From Macrolepiota albuminosa (Eukaryota > Basidiomycota > Agaricomycetes > Agaricales > Agaricaceae): a stretch of 64,000 nt of DNA. The stretch lies in NCBI GenBank assembly GCA_027475525.1, contig JAMWFC010000117.1, positions 2,466,183-2,530,182 of the forward strand, read 5' to 3'. Below the pieces are notes generated by a model. The model was not told where the DNA came from, searched no databases, and saw only the letters and a program-made list of their open reading frames with translations. Below, piece after piece: positions 22,277 through 35,479 of this stretch (positions are counted from its first letter, which is position 1; each line of letters opens with the position of its first letter). The position numbers and the translations under genes are program-made.

Positions 22277-25200
22277 TGCTCTCTGGACAGATGCAAACCC
22301 AACAGATGGCTGACAGACAGGATAGAAGATGGCAGACAAATAAGCAGATGGTGAATTGATGAGCAGATAGTAGACAGGTAGAGGTAATGAATATCACTCA
22401 CTATTGGCTGTTTCTTTGCATACTTGAGATAGTCTGTAAGCTCATCTCTTCTAGCTATCATACCACCACCTTCTGAATGCCATACATCACAAGCAGGATT
22501 AGAATATCAGATGTGATCTGCCTTGAAGTTGCTATCTATCATTACAGAACAATTAAACTTCTACTGAACAGGATTTTCTTCCCAGTTGGATAGAAGATTG
22601 ACTCCTGGTTGAGAACAAGTTGGATAAAATATTGCAAGTTCACTATGGTCTGGCACTATGGAGTGCCTCAATTCATAATGTTTACAGCCTGCTCACTTCA
22701 ATTTTTTTAGCCACTGCCATGATAAGAAATTTGTTGTAGCTTGCAGTAAAGGTTATCCACCCCACCAAAAGATGCAATTGAGGAAGTTATTCTTGCAATT
22801 TTCTGCAAGTACTAGTAGACAAATGCTTTGCACTCTAGATTTGTCAGACAAAAGTTGTCCAGCATAGCTGTTGTAAAATATGTTTGTGTCTAATCAAATG
22901 TACTGGAGATCAGCTGTGAGCAGATAATATCCTTTACCAATACATTCATCCCAGAACACTCACATGAAATGACAATGATGTAGTGTACTCCAGTTGTGTG
23001 AACAATTTGTTGTACTGGATTCCTAAAACAATCATATCTATCCATACAAAATCTATTTGTGGCTGGCTGATCTTCTGGAATATCTTCTATTCGCACATTA
23101 TCCTCTGGTTCCTGTTGTTCTTCCTCTTCCATGATTTGATCAAGGCTGGTATCTTAAAGTCTGCTCAGGAAATCTAAAGTCATGAACAGATCTGCTGACA
23201 AAAGTTCAACATTTGTTTAATATTTGAGTAGTAGAAACTCTTGCTTCTGAATATTCTTTTTTTACTCATGGTCTTTTAGAGTCTTGACCCTGACCTTTTC
23301 TTGATAACAGTTTGCATGCAATAAATTATGTTGGATATAGAAATACTCTTCAATATCAAATATGTTCATTGGTTGAAAATACTTATCATTCCATATTTCA
23401 GGTCAGTGAAATGGGTTGGAGTGGTGCATACAGCAGAAACATCTATGACAGAATATTCTTGACCCAATGCAATTATAGCATTGCTATTGTACTAGATGAT
23501 AGTTAGAACAAGCAAGGCAACCAGTAATCTTATTTATTGATTTATAACCAAGCAATCTATTAAACAACTATGGAACATGATTGATAAAGTCATTAAGATA
23601 ATCTGCCTGTATCTATATATAAACTTAAATAATTTGCTCTCAATAATAGTATAAATACAAATCACCTTTACATGCCTTATAGATACAAGCATTGTATTAT
23701 CTACATCATCTACCATTGAATTATTGTTGAGGTGTGCAAAGTTATCATCATCTGGAAATGCTGCAGATGGTGTACTAGTTATAATGGGAACAGAACCTAG
23801 TAGTAGCCGTTTTGTAATGAGGACTGGCAACACTCATGTATTCTAAGTGAGTTCTGTCCTTTCTCTTGCATTTCTTCAGAGAATTCAGGTTCATGGTCAA
23901 ATATCTATGGCCAGGACCTAGCTATTATACTGGAGATCTTATGAGATTGCTCATTGATATTGGCAATATGCCCCAATTTGGATGAGCCAGATAATAGCAG
24001 ACAATGGAAGCCTTCTTATTCTTCTGGTAGCAAGAATAGATCTTAAACAAATGAAACAAATAGCAGACAGACAATGTCATATAATAGAATTTATTGATGA
24101 CAAACAGAATCTATCTATCATCAATAGACACTGAACAGAAATAGATATTTTATCATGTGATCTTTCAGTTGAGAACTGCATAATTGAAGAAAATTATATT
24201 GTCTACAAATATATCTGCCCTCCTGCAATTTTCTGAACCAATATTTTCACCAAAAAAAAGCAAGTAGAACCGATATTTACAGTGGAAGAAAAATCTATCT
24301 GTAAACTATACAAGGAATTCTACTGCTCCTCAACTATTGCTCAAGCTAGGACTGCTATCTTGAAGAATAAAATCCTAATAGATATCTTCAACTACTGGGC
24401 ACCACTAAGAGGATAGAGCCAAAGACAGAAGAAGAGTGGGTAGAGAGAATCAAAGTAGGTACAGCAACTCATTGCAAAGAACTTGACATCATATGCTTAA
24501 ATAGAAGGTTGTCCAGTATATGTATCAAGAATTGCTGGCACCCTTATTACCAGCATAAAAATCCAAAGGTGCTTCTGAAAACTTTACTGCAAGACATTGT
24601 CTGGCAAACAATAGCAAAAGAGATAAACAAGAAGATTCAGAACTTGTTGAGGGGTAAAGATCACAACACCTCAGAATTGGAGGCATGTGCACAATATAAT
24701 GTAGCTGTCAAAAATGTTATGCATCAACTCACATCACAGGAAGGAAGTTGTTTATAAAAGATGGCTGCAGAATAGAGCAAAAAAAGAAATCTGCCAGAAA
24801 TTCAGCACAAGTTGATACTCCATCTGTTCTCTATCTGTCCTCAAAAAATCATTTAATTTCACTTTTTAATGGTTTTCTCTCCAGGGAGGCCCAAAAGCAT
24901 GGTTTGAAGCATGTAGACAAGGCAGATGTGCTTTGATTTAGAGAGATGGACATGTTGAGTTGGACTGTTGTTGGTTGGTATGCAGATAAAGATATGACTA
25001 TTAGAATGTATGTGATGCCATCATTTCTTAAACAATTTTGACATTAATTATAGTCATGACAATATGTCATACTTGATTTATGCTAACTGCCCTACATTCC
25101 AAGACTCCTTTCCTGACCTTGTTAGTGACCTCAATAAGAAGATGATAGATTACATGTTTGCTTTTCTTGGTAGAGACATGCATGCCATTCAACATGCAAT

Positions 25201-26480
25201 CATCCTGTAATTTGACTCTTCCCATCCTTACATGCTATGACCTCATCCTTAATCTGGATAGGAATGAATTCCCAATATTATCAGCAGATTTAGGACCAAA
25301 TATATTTCAAACTTAGGCAGAATTAGAAATGCTTGTCCAGGACTATCTAAATACTCATTACAGTAAATCCTAGTTTTTCCCACCTTTGCTCATTATCTGA
25401 TCACTCTGTCAGAAATTGCATCTGATTACCAGTATAAATCTGTTCCTTACAAGGCAGTGAGGATCAATAATCAGCAATTCATACATTTAAGGTATCTTTC
25501 AGAGGGTCTGATATTCTAAGATTCCCATAATCTTAGTCAGCCAGAGCTATTATATCTGCTGAACTTCTAGAGAGACCATCAAGGACAGCATGTATCTGGT
25601 GACATCTTCTGCTGGACAGTTTATTTCAACCATCACAAGCAGCTAGTAGCTGCTGAGTATGGCATCTGAGCTGATCATGAAAAAAATGTGGCAGCAGTGG
25701 CAGCACATAAGGCTACACACAAAAATGAAGGGAAAAATCAGAAACAGAGGCCAACACCATTAGTGGTAGTCAATGGGAACAGTAGTAACATTGCTAATAA
25801 TAGAGCTACTGATGGCAGATCTGCTTTAGTTACTGGATGTGCAGCCAACTTGGAGGGGCAACTGGAGCCTGCACTTCCTCTGTCACCTAGCATACCACAC
25901 ACACTACTGCCTGACTTACAGAAGAGACCCCTGTCTTGTACTCACTGCACACTTCATAGCCTCAGCACCACAACAGATCCACTATTAACAACAAATCTTG
26001 ACCAAATATATTAGCTTCTGCTCACAACAAATATGGTGGTGATGCAGCAGTGGTAGATGCCACTACCATTCACCTCTTACATCAAAGAAGATGGAACCAT
26101 CCAGACCCTCCAATTAATGGCCCTAGTAATGGTTCTCCTCAATATAGAGTGTTAAGAAGAGTGCTTGACATTCTTCAAGACAAGGACATTTATGATAGCA
26201 ATAGCCAATTTGAAGATGAGAGAAGGCCAGCATTATAAAACTAAAAAAAGTGCAAGGCATTGCCTAACCAATTGTCAACAAATTCCAAGTGACTCCACAA
26301 GTCTCAAGTACAAATGTTACAAGAAGATGCAGCTCAATACATTGATATATCTACACCAGCAAAAAGGAGTAGCAGCTGTATTAAGGTCATTTGACCAGTC
26401 CACCGTTGATAGGCTTCTACTCAGGCTAAGTGCATCAAAAAACACTATAGGCCTACCAACAATTGTCAGTCTGGACTCTA
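22277..26480. other. AT-rich, CpG-poor degenerate sequence
   Basis: No confident gene. 22277-22450 is an imperfect AGATGG/CAGATA-rich stretch. 24480-24760 and 25690-26240 contain open but unrecognisable plus-strand segments (CKELDIICLNRRLSSIC..., HKATHKNEGKNQK...). CpG is almost absent, as in the neighbouring LINE, so this is probably an old mobile element beyond recognition. Confidence 0.5.
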
Positions 26481-27490
26481 GCAACCTTCTTGGACACAGG
26501 ACATTTCTGGCTTTGGTGCCCCATTAAAAGCTTCACTTACCAGTCTCATCCACCATTTATCAGACATTCAGCACCCACTATCTATTGACTTCAAGGACTC
26601 AGCAGGCCTAGAACTCATAACACTAGCATGACAAAAGGAAGGTGACTCCTTACCAAACCCCAATCAATTCTGAAAGAAGTTAGCATTAGGTGCTGCCACT
26701 TGTCAAGGCATCCCAATCAGAAGTATAAGGAATCAATGACAACAAGACAGAATATACTCAAGTCCAACATTTTAACTTATCAGAAAATGATATAATATTT
26801 AGCACCAACATTAGCACTCATGGCATCTGTTGAGGATTTTCTGACCATATTCTAAAATAGCTTGGCCAACTAGAATTACATTAAAAAATGAGCAGACTTG
26901 TACAATTTTAAGTAGTTTTAGAGTTGCCTTGGCCAATAAGCTGCAACACCATTGGTCGCCATCATCCATGTGCTGCCAGTTGCCATTGACAGGTCATTAT
27001 CAGCTATAACCATGAGGAGAGGTACTAATTGATAGCACTGCAGATGGACTTATTTTAAAAATACAGTAGTACATAGTATAAAAGATAGCTACTTTACATG
27101 TAAATAAAGAATAAATTGTAACTCATTGAGCACCCAGTTACTCTCAGTGTTCAAATTGTGCTAGCTTGACCTGACTTTATCATTAAGTTGGACACTAGCA
27201 TTGTCTTTATTGTCTTTGACATTTATAGTGTGATTTACAAGCACATTGCATTGTGCTATTATTTCTCTTTACAATATCTTTGCCTAAGCAATGGTGCTTA
27301 CAGTTTGCCAAGTAGCATCTAAGGTGCTATTATCTAGCACATTGTCCTATCACATTTGCTTGAGCACACTGGGATTCTGTCAGGACTCCTCACACACTAC
27401 ACATGTTAGATGCTGGAGCCAGTGTTGTACTGTATAATGTCTAGTGCACCCAACCACAGTTGGTGTCATTGCCATCATTGATGTGGAGAA
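26480..27490 (+). repeat. Repeat D, copy 1 (LTR-like)
   Basis: About 1 kb, homologous in inverted orientation to 43512-44470. Both copies hold CCAAACCCCAATCA, a TATA box (TATAAAAG at 27077-27084), an AATAAA-like signal about 25 bp later, TGAGCACCCAGTTAC, and an end near GTCAGGACTCC followed by CCCAACCACAGTTGG. Promoter plus polyadenylation signals suggest an LTR with some internal sequence. Boundaries are approximate. Confidence 0.6.
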
Positions 27491-28300
27491 GGGGGAAAAG
27501 TTACATGTTACATTACACTATAATATTACAAAAATGTAGCAATGTCTATCATAATGAAAAAAAAAATCTTGTGCAATAATAAACTGTCCATCTTCACTTG
27601 TCTTCTATTACCTTGTGTCTCTCAGTAAGCTGACTAGATGATCAGGTCTATTGAATTAGCAGCTGACTACTTCAGGAGTTGCTGCAAGCCCATCTCCTTG
27701 AGCCAGAGAGATGGTTCTTGGCAAGAACTGGCAGAGGAATAGAAGATGGTTGAGGGGATGAGGGAGATGTTTGTGAGGGAAACATTCATGAGAATGTTTA
27801 TTGAAGTAGGGATGGAGTGACAGTGAGAGCAGATAAGTCAGTAGCAAAATGGGATTGGTCAGTAGCAGGGGGCAAAGGTGTCATGAGTAGGAATCAGCAG
27901 TGGCAGGAGATTTGTCAGCCATGAGTTCTTCCTCTTCAGCAATGGGTCAAGTCTACTGTGCCCTGTTGGACGCACTGTCACATCATCCTGAGCTGATGGA
28001 CTGGAGGGATGAGTAGAGATATAAAGTCAATTCTGCAAAGTGTCAACCACACCCCAAATATTGCAGATCTCCACTTCTGTCTGACAGATCCATCTGTCAT
28101 AGTCTGCAAGCATGTCATCTGTGAGAGAAACATTGGCTTTGAGGTTATTGATGTGGCCACTGAGTGTGTCAACTTGAGTCTGGTAGTGATGGAAGAAGTC
28201 CTCACAACTATGTATGCCAGGTACTGGAGATGGCATTGTACTGCGTATACATCCAGCACACCCAACCACAGTTGGCATCATCAACATTGAATTTTTTTGC
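27491..28300. other. CpG-poor spacer with a repeat D-like fragment
   Basis: No confident gene. At 28027-28287 the minus strand has an 86-codon open segment (starting MLMMPTVVGCAGC). Its first third matches the end of repeat D at 27400-27490 and 43509-43600, so a third D-related fragment lies here, in the orientation opposite to its counterpart at 43.5 kb. The rest is purine-rich filler. Confidence 0.45.
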
Positions 28301-29893
28301 TACCTATAGCATCTTTTGTAATGGTGTTGGCAGCTCTTTATCTGTGGCTCTTGTATCTACAGTTACTCTCTGTAGAAACAGATTAGCCAAAGCTTCCTCA
28401 TTGTTTCCATGCACTTTGGCTATCTTCTTGTTTATAATTTTGTCTGCTAGTGCTGCCTATCTGGGGCAGTCATCATCAAACTTTAGATATCTTTAGGTTT
28501 TCATGATCTCTATAGCCTTATTCCTTGCTTTTAAGTCTAAAACTTTTCTATCCCCTTCTTCCATGAGTAGTCAGAGGGTTTTCATATCTATCATTTGTTA
28601 GGATTCACTGTTCCACATAAATTCATTTATTTTCCTAACAAGTTGTTCTTCTACTTGCTTTGGCCACATTGTCAACCTTGTTCCCTACAAAGGCTCCCAG
28701 CAGACGTGTTGCTTCTCCCTTGCCTGCTATTTTAACATCCTCAGAGATTACTTGACTTGTGTTTTTTGTCCTCCTGGTAGTTATCAGCTTCTTTCTGTAC
28801 CATTCTGTGCCTAACAGAACAATAACAGTTTTTGGTATATTGAACCTCGCTCCCAATGCAGTGCACTACTCTCTAAGAAGCTTCTGCAGGTCTTGAAAAC
28901 TATCCTCCTCATTCAGGTACACTATGGTATCATCTGCAAAAAGTGTTGCAATTAGCCTTTCAGCTTCTTCTTTGATGATTATTCCTTTCAGGTCTGATGA
29001 TCTAAGCATTTGTGCTAAAGATTGAATTGCAATATTAAAGAAGAGACAGAAGAGGAGGTTTCCCTGGCATACTTTCTGAGTCACTTTGTAGCCTTTACTC
29101 ATTTTGCTATTCAGCATTACTTTTGTGTAGGCATTGCTATAGAGTGCTTTTACTGTATCTATGAATTTTTTTGGAAAACCAAACTTTTTCATTGCTCTCC
29201 AAAGGAACATGTGCAGGATTTTATTATAAGCTTTCTCTTGATCTAAGCATATGATCATGCCATTTCTTTCTGTTAATTCACACCAGTCTATTATAACTGT
29301 TCTAGCTAATTCTGTCTGGTCCTCAATTTTTCATCCACACATAAACCCAGCTTGGTCACAGTGTATTATATCAGGGACAATCTTTCACAGTTTCATCATC
29401 AGAGCTTTTGTCATGATTTTATAGTCTGTATTCAGCACTGTAATAGGGTGGTAATTCCCTATATTTGTTTTGTCTCCCTTCTTATATAAAGGGCACATCC
29501 AGCCTTCTGTGAAATTTGTCCCTCATTCCATACTGTGTACTTGGATGTCCTGAAAAACCCTGGTCAGTGCTCTGACTATATCAAAACCTGATTTCTCTTT
29601 CCTCTGGGCATCTTCATATGGCAGTGTAAGTTCTTTTCATTGCTCATGCACAATGCCATCAAGGCCTGTGGCCTTTCTGGAGTGGAGTTTGCTTATGGCA
29701 GTCTCTACTTCTTCTCTCATTATTAGCATGCTCAAAGTTTCCTTTTGTTTATTACTTATTTTTATCTTAATTTTCAATAGGACCTTCCTCATTCTTCTTC
29801 TGTGGTCACTCTGATTTGATGGTGTGTCATCTTCCTGAAGTTTTTTGTGGTGTTCTTCTGCTAATTCAGCCATTTTTTCTGATTTCCTTTCCA
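28300..29893 (-). pseudogene. LINE reverse transcriptase (broken)
   Basis: Non-LTR RT motifs in order on the minus strand: RKATGLDGI near 29655, GNYHPITVLNTDYKI near 29430, the DQEKAYNKILH block near 29240, QKVCQGNLLFCLFFNIAIQ near 29040, and the catalytic FADDT at 28940-28926. A conserved C-terminal part follows (FNIPKTV near 28840). Stops and frame changes break it. A LINE RT nicks and copies its RNA at the target site; this copy is inactive. The upstream half is displaced beyond C2. Confidence 0.85.
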
Positions 29894-29898
29894 GTTTA
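29894..29898 (+). other. Target site duplication of C2, left
   Basis: GTTTA here pairs with GTTCA at 41331-41335; a single C/T difference fits later decay. It shows that C2 inserted into the LINE. Confidence 0.75.
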
Positions 29899-30647
29899 TG
29901 TCACAACCCGTTATCCTAACATATCATGCAAACCCCAACATGCCACGACTTGGCACACCATGTGAGCCCTAACATCTCACCCTCATCATCCAACCAAGCA
30001 ACCGGCACCAGTACCTGCTCACAAGCTCTGGGCCTGACCAATCATCTCTAGCACTAATTGACAGGCCCCGACCAATCTTCCTGGACAATATACTGCACAG
30101 GACTCACACCCAAACAATACAGCACACAGGACTGACCACATATAGCCTAGCTCTAGAGCTCACCTGAATGCTCCAGACCTTAGCTGCCATAGATATATAG
30201 CTAGTAGCAAGCAATCCATTACAGTAGTCTTGATATTGCTATAACTCCTGCTTCTATACTCTCTTGTCTATTTCATATCACATGTTCAATTTATTTTCTT
30301 ACTCTTTCAAGTCTCCTAGTCTACTAAGTCTTACTTTGATCTTCTTTCCATCTTCCAGTCTCAGTCTCAGTCTCCCAATCTTAGTCTCTTTCTCCAATCA
30401 CTTCCCATTGCCTCCATGCCCTAACTGGCTCCACTTTTTCCTTTGCCATATTTTAGACTTAGCCCAGCATCCTGCCCCACCTTATCCATGAACTCCAGTG
30501 TCCCGTGTAGTCCTCAGAGCATCCTTACGCCTCACTTAAAACTCTGGAACTTACCCTCTGTTATCCAGAAACACTTTGTAGACTTTGAGTCTACCTAATA
30601 AGGGCCCGCTTGTCTCTGGAAGCCTCCGTTGTCAGCAGAACCTGACA
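29899..30647 (+). repeat. 5' LTR of C2
   Basis: 749 bp, TGTCACAACCC to AACCTGACA. GTCTTGATATT at 30227-30237 is complementary to 11 nt of the adjacent PBS. Confidence 0.85.
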
Positions 30648-30659
30648 TAATATCAAGAC
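30648..30659 (+). promoter_or_regulatory. Self-priming primer binding site of C2
   Basis: TAATATCAAGAC, identical to the C1 PBS, complementary to 30227-30237 in the LTR (11 of 12). Confidence 0.78.
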
Positions 30660-30679
30660 TTCCTCCTACCCCATTCTCA

Positions 30680-33300
30680 ATGTCTACATACACTTCTATC
30701 TACTACCCCATAGGCTATCAGACAAATGCCTATGGTTATTTGCTACCAGAACAATACAATTACAGCACCCTCAAACCCCTATACTCATCCCTAATTTCCA
30801 AATTCTACCCAGCACCCTACTTTTGGGCTCCTGACCCAAGTGGAGCCTATGGCCCCTCTGCTAGCCAGCTCCTACACCCTCTGGACTGATGGATGTATGC
30901 CAACCCCCCGTCAACTCTGGCTCCTACAGGATGGTACCCGGAGGACTCTTTAAAATTCTGTGGGGAGCCACTTTGCCTCCTGCCAGCAGAGGGCCATTCG
31001 CACCCTGGCCTCAGCCTGCCCAGCCCCAACTACCCCCTTCAACCACCAAAACCCCAAAACCTCCCCATCAGAATCAACCATACCCTATGGCAGCTCCGCT
31101 GGCCTGACTCCCATCCTCCCTACTGAAACAACAAACAGAGAACTACCTCTAACAACAAGATGAAGTACTGTGTGCACTCTGCACCTCTTCTGAGGAATTT
31201 GCCCAATGTATATGTGCTCTTCTGGTCACACTTGGTAGCCACAACCTCTAGGGCACTTTAGAGGAGTGGGCCAATTGCCTCCTCTGCTTCTATGATCAGT
31301 TCAAAAAGGGAACCCTCCTCAACAACACTGAGAAGACCTTACAAATAGACTCGGTGCTCCATAAATGAACTCCAGAACCTTGTTGATGAAATCCACACTA
31401 GCCTCAACCCTGCCGCTTTAAGATTCCTTGGACCTGGCCCGCTCCTTCCACATTCAAAGAGATGAGCCCTGAGCCAGCATCCAAGGAAACCTCCCACCCT
31501 GAGACCAATGATGGCAAGAGAAGCTGAACACCACCTCCACCATCTTGCAGGCTCTAAATCCAACTGTAGGTCTCTTCGATCAGCCTGCTGCCTATACTGT
31601 CAGACTCTTTGCCCACTCCTGGGCCTACTCGGTGCCTGGTACCTTCAACACATGGGCACAAGCAGCTAAAGGCAACTCCCTGCCTCCAGAGAGCAATGAC
31701 ACTTCAGAGGATACCCTCCTCTACATCGACAAGCCCCAAAATCCCAAACTCCTTCCTGACAACCCCAGGAATCTTTCTCCTGCTCCCACTCCTAAGTTTT
31801 TTTATAGATGCCCCTCCACCTGGACTTGTGACCCCCTATGCCTATGAGGAACGCCCAAGATCATACAGTGCCATGTGATCCCAGCCTGGGCCAGCCCCAC
31901 CCTGACCTCCTTTCAAGCCAGGCCCCCTTGGGCTCCCCACAAACCCTGTACAGCCCTGACCTAGGACTCTCTTGACCCCTCTATAGTCAACCACTCCAGC
32001 ATTCCTCTGAACAAGGATCTTTGCATTTCTATTCCCACTCCTCAGCTCTCCATCTCTCCCCTAGACAACCTCCTCCTGCTGCCCCTCCTCTTAGACCTGG
32101 TGGCCCTCCACCACCTCCACAAGAGCCTCCCAATCCCCAGTGGGCCCCCAGACCCCCACCAGAAGGTTATGGACAGCCCTCTGTGAGAGGCCCATCAATG
32201 GAGGACCTCCTGGAGGATGGGGCACCACCATGGGCACCTTCCTTCCTCAGCAGGAAGGAGGAAACTATTATTACTACTACTATCACACCACTCCCCTCTG
32301 TGCAACCAGAACTCCCAGAACAACATCTGGAATGCTCTTATCCAGAGAGGTAAGCTTGATATCTAGAAGCCCGAACCCTTCTATGGACACGACTCCCAAA
32401 GATGGCAGACCTTCCTGATGCAGTGCCTCAACATATTCCAAGCCAAACCCATCACATTCTAGCTTGAAAGATCCCACATCGCATTTCCCACATTGTACCT
32501 GCAGGGACTGGCCTTTGACCACTATATGGCCCTCCTCCAATTTGACTTCAACAACCCTATACTATCCCAGTAGATGGCCTTCATGCAAGAGTTCTCTGGC
32601 TGTTTCAGCATCTTTGACACTGTTGCGGAGGCCAAAGAGAACCTCTTCAACCTCTGAATAAAATCTGAGGAACGCTTTGCCACCTTCATTATTCAATTCA
32701 AAAAAAAGGCTTACAAGACAGGCTAAAACTACAACACCCTCTGGTTCACTCTCTGACAAGCACTCTCTCAACAGATCAAGGATGTTCTCTGCCTTATGCC
32801 CAAGCAAGCAATATACAACAGCTACAAGGCTCTGGTGACTCAAATTGATCAAAGGTACTGGGAAAACTGCAATGAGTACTCCAGCCTTCAAGCTCAGTGG
32901 AACCCTTCAGAAGGACTCCTGAAAAACCAACATCTCTGGAGCTCCTAACCAAGCACTCCTGGGCCTTGCTCCACATCCCATTCCAAGACAAGGACCCCCC
33001 CGGGCCACCCCATGCTCCAGCACTGTGACTGCCAGCCACCCTCAATGCTGCTGATGTCAACAACATTCCTGACCCCTCCTCAGAAACCCTAACAATCCTG
33101 ACACTCCAACTAATGATCATCCCAGAGACAATGAAGAAGAAGCTCTTTGCGCAAACTGAGTCAGAAACTCTGACCAGCCCTGAATTGATGTCTCCAAGGA
33201 AGTACAGGAACAACAATGCTGGAAAGGCACCTGCCTCCTCTGCAAGGAGCTCAGACGCTTCATTGACAGCTGTCTGAAATGGCAGACCATGGGTTGAGCC
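30680..33300 (+). pseudogene. C2 gag (broken)
   Basis: ATG at 30680 (MSTYTSIYYPIGYQ), parallel to C1 gag. Pro-rich N-terminal part, a capsid-like part (about 32270-32870) and a knuckle at about 33233-33275 in which the metal-binding His is replaced by Arg (CLLCKELRRFIDSC). Many frame changes and TAG/TGA/TAA stops. Not functional. Confidence 0.7.
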
Positions 33301-33479
33301 ATCTAGACCATTGATGGAGAAGAATGCGACTTCCAGTTCACAGAAAACAACCTAGCAATTTAGAAACAGAAGACATTCTGAATTGCAGATCAGACCCTGA
33401 TGTCTTCTCTGCCCTGGTTTCCCCATGGCTTAACATTCTTTGAACACCCTCCTGACACATCTCCCCTCAATCCTTTCTC

Positions 33480-34270
33480 CTCTGGACCACCCTCACTTCC
33501 TTCCTGGAGCCCATCAACACCCTTGTAGATAGCAGCAGTGCTATAGACAACTTTATTGACAAAGCTTGGGTGGCCCTCACTCTCCAACCCCTTCAAAGGC
33601 TTCCCCTCCCCATCTACCTCTGGCTCTTTAATGGCAGCACCTCCTCAGCTGGCAATATTACTCACTTTATACAGATGTCTGTAACTTTTGCCTCTGGCCA
33701 TCACCAGACTCTCCAACTCCTAGTCACCAAACTCCACACTGCTGCCCCCCTTGTCTTCAGACTCCCCTGGCTGTGCACTACAAACTCCTGGATCAATTAA
33801 AAGGCTCTCATGCTCATCCTTGACCACAGTGCAACTCAGGAATCCATCTTCTTCAAGTCCCCACCTCCCATGACGAGTCCATAAGACCCTCAACATCCTC
33901 CAGAGAAAACTCTTGGCCTCCACTCCTGATCCACTCAGTCTTTCGTGATTCATGTACATCTCAGCACCAACTCTGAGCAACTCCCTGCCCTCGTCAAGAG
34001 CAGGGCCACCAGAATGATCATCAGTGACCACCTCAACCTCCCCCATGCCCAGTTCAACAAGCCCCTTGAACTCTGGTTGTTTGATGGAAACAACACAACA
34101 TCCAGGCCTATCATGAAGGGCCACACCACTACTATAACTCTTGACAATGGCTTAACGTTTCTGGCCAACTTTCTGGTTATGCAGCTCTTTAAAACAACCC
34201 CTATTGTCCTCAGGCTCCCCTAGCTTCAAGAGGTAAACCCTGATATCTACTGGGAGGACCTCACCATGAC
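33480..34270 (+). pseudogene. C2 tandem retropepsin-like domains (broken)
   Basis: Unit 1: DSSSA with Asp at 33528-33530, then LWLFNG...GNITHF and VTKLH...PLVFRLPWL. Unit 2: KSRAT with Lys at 33996-33998 in place of the catalytic Asp, then LWLFDG, ITLDNG and VMQLF...PIVLRLP. The two units align with each other and with the two in C1, so the duplication predates their split. Unit 1 keeps Asp; unit 2 has lost it in both elements. Confidence 0.6.
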
Positions 34271-34547
34271 CTTCTCCCACCTCTGGAGCCCAACTCGCTG
34301 CCGCCATCCACCTCTATCTCCAAACCTCAAATGACCTGGGATGCTCTGGCCCTCTCTGAAGGAACCTCATCAAATTTCCTCCAAATATCCTCCAGAACCG
34401 TTACAAGGGGCCCCACTACCCCACTTGAAACCACCAGCCCACACCCAGGCCCAACCTCAAACCCAACGTGCTCTCCAAATCACTTAGGGCTCCAGACATC
34501 AAAATTATTGGCTGCACACCCTTTGTAAGGATTCTCCAGGACAGCAC

Positions 34548-35459
34548 TGTAGTACTTGGTAGAAGTATTACTTGATAGTTCTGGGGCTTGCTAGTGTAGA
34601 ATATGACCTTGAATTCACACTGACTTTGATGACGAAAGGGATAATTATTATCTTGACTGCGTTTAATAATCTTGCAAAACGCCGAGGTTTTGAGGAATTA
34701 TAATATTGAATGAGAATAATAATATTCCCACAAGTTGAGGTTTCTTAACAAACTCCGGCCTAAGCAATTCACTCCCTGGGAATCACCGAGCCTTTGCCTA
34801 TCAATTGCCTGTCTATTCTCTACTAAACTTGGGCTATTTATACTGTTTTTCTGGTGCACAGACCACTATCTACATATGACTCTTTGTCGGAAACTCTCCC
34901 ACTTCCAGAACATATTTGATAGTCCAATTTCCCTTTTGGGAGGCCTGTTTCAGTGCCACCCATTCCACCATTCAACTTCTTGTTCCGCCATTCTTCCGGA
35001 TGTTTCAGATTGCCACTTCCCCATTTGCTTGAGCTCCATTTAGCACGATCCCATTCATAGATCCTTCTTTCCTCTTTTAGCGCCTCCCTGCATTGCCTAC
35101 TTCTTTTCTTTCCTCCTTCCGGTTATGTCAAATCAAACATTGACTGATTTGATGATGAAATTGAGAAATTATAATATTGAACAACAATAATAATTTCCCA
35201 ATTTTATCCTATTCCGTCCATTGCCAGCTTCCATGCTTTTCCTCTCCATGACAGTGGTCAGACTATTGTTGAGCTGATAGTTTGAACTGGTCCCTGCCTG
35301 TTGTTCTGTACTTTTCTGTGTATTTGTTGGGATGTTTTTGGAGATGGTTATTTGTTGAGACTGCTACCAGGAGGCTTACAGTTTTCAGCCCATGATTAAA
35401 TGTTTATTTTGACTTCTGGTGCATGGTGTGTCCCTGACTGCTGGTACAGTATCGTATCA
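34548..35459. mobile_element. Insert in C2, candidate solo LTR
   Basis: These 912 bp begin TGTAGTACTT and end CGTATCA. GCAC is present on both sides (34544-34547 and 35460-35463; the duplication could be read as up to CAGCAC). C1 has no counterpart here. It is richer in CpG than its host, so it is younger. Two internal segments (about 34620-34740 and 35140-35200) share ATTATAATATTGAA. No coding sequence recognised. TG/CA ends, a short target repeat and length suggest a solo LTR of another family. Confidence 0.6.
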
Positions 35460-35479
35460 GCACCCTGGCCTACCAGCTC

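Noticed and set aside
22290..22420. Possible minisatellite of AGATGG/CAGATA units
   Set aside because: Spacing is irregular and units degenerate; no clear period.
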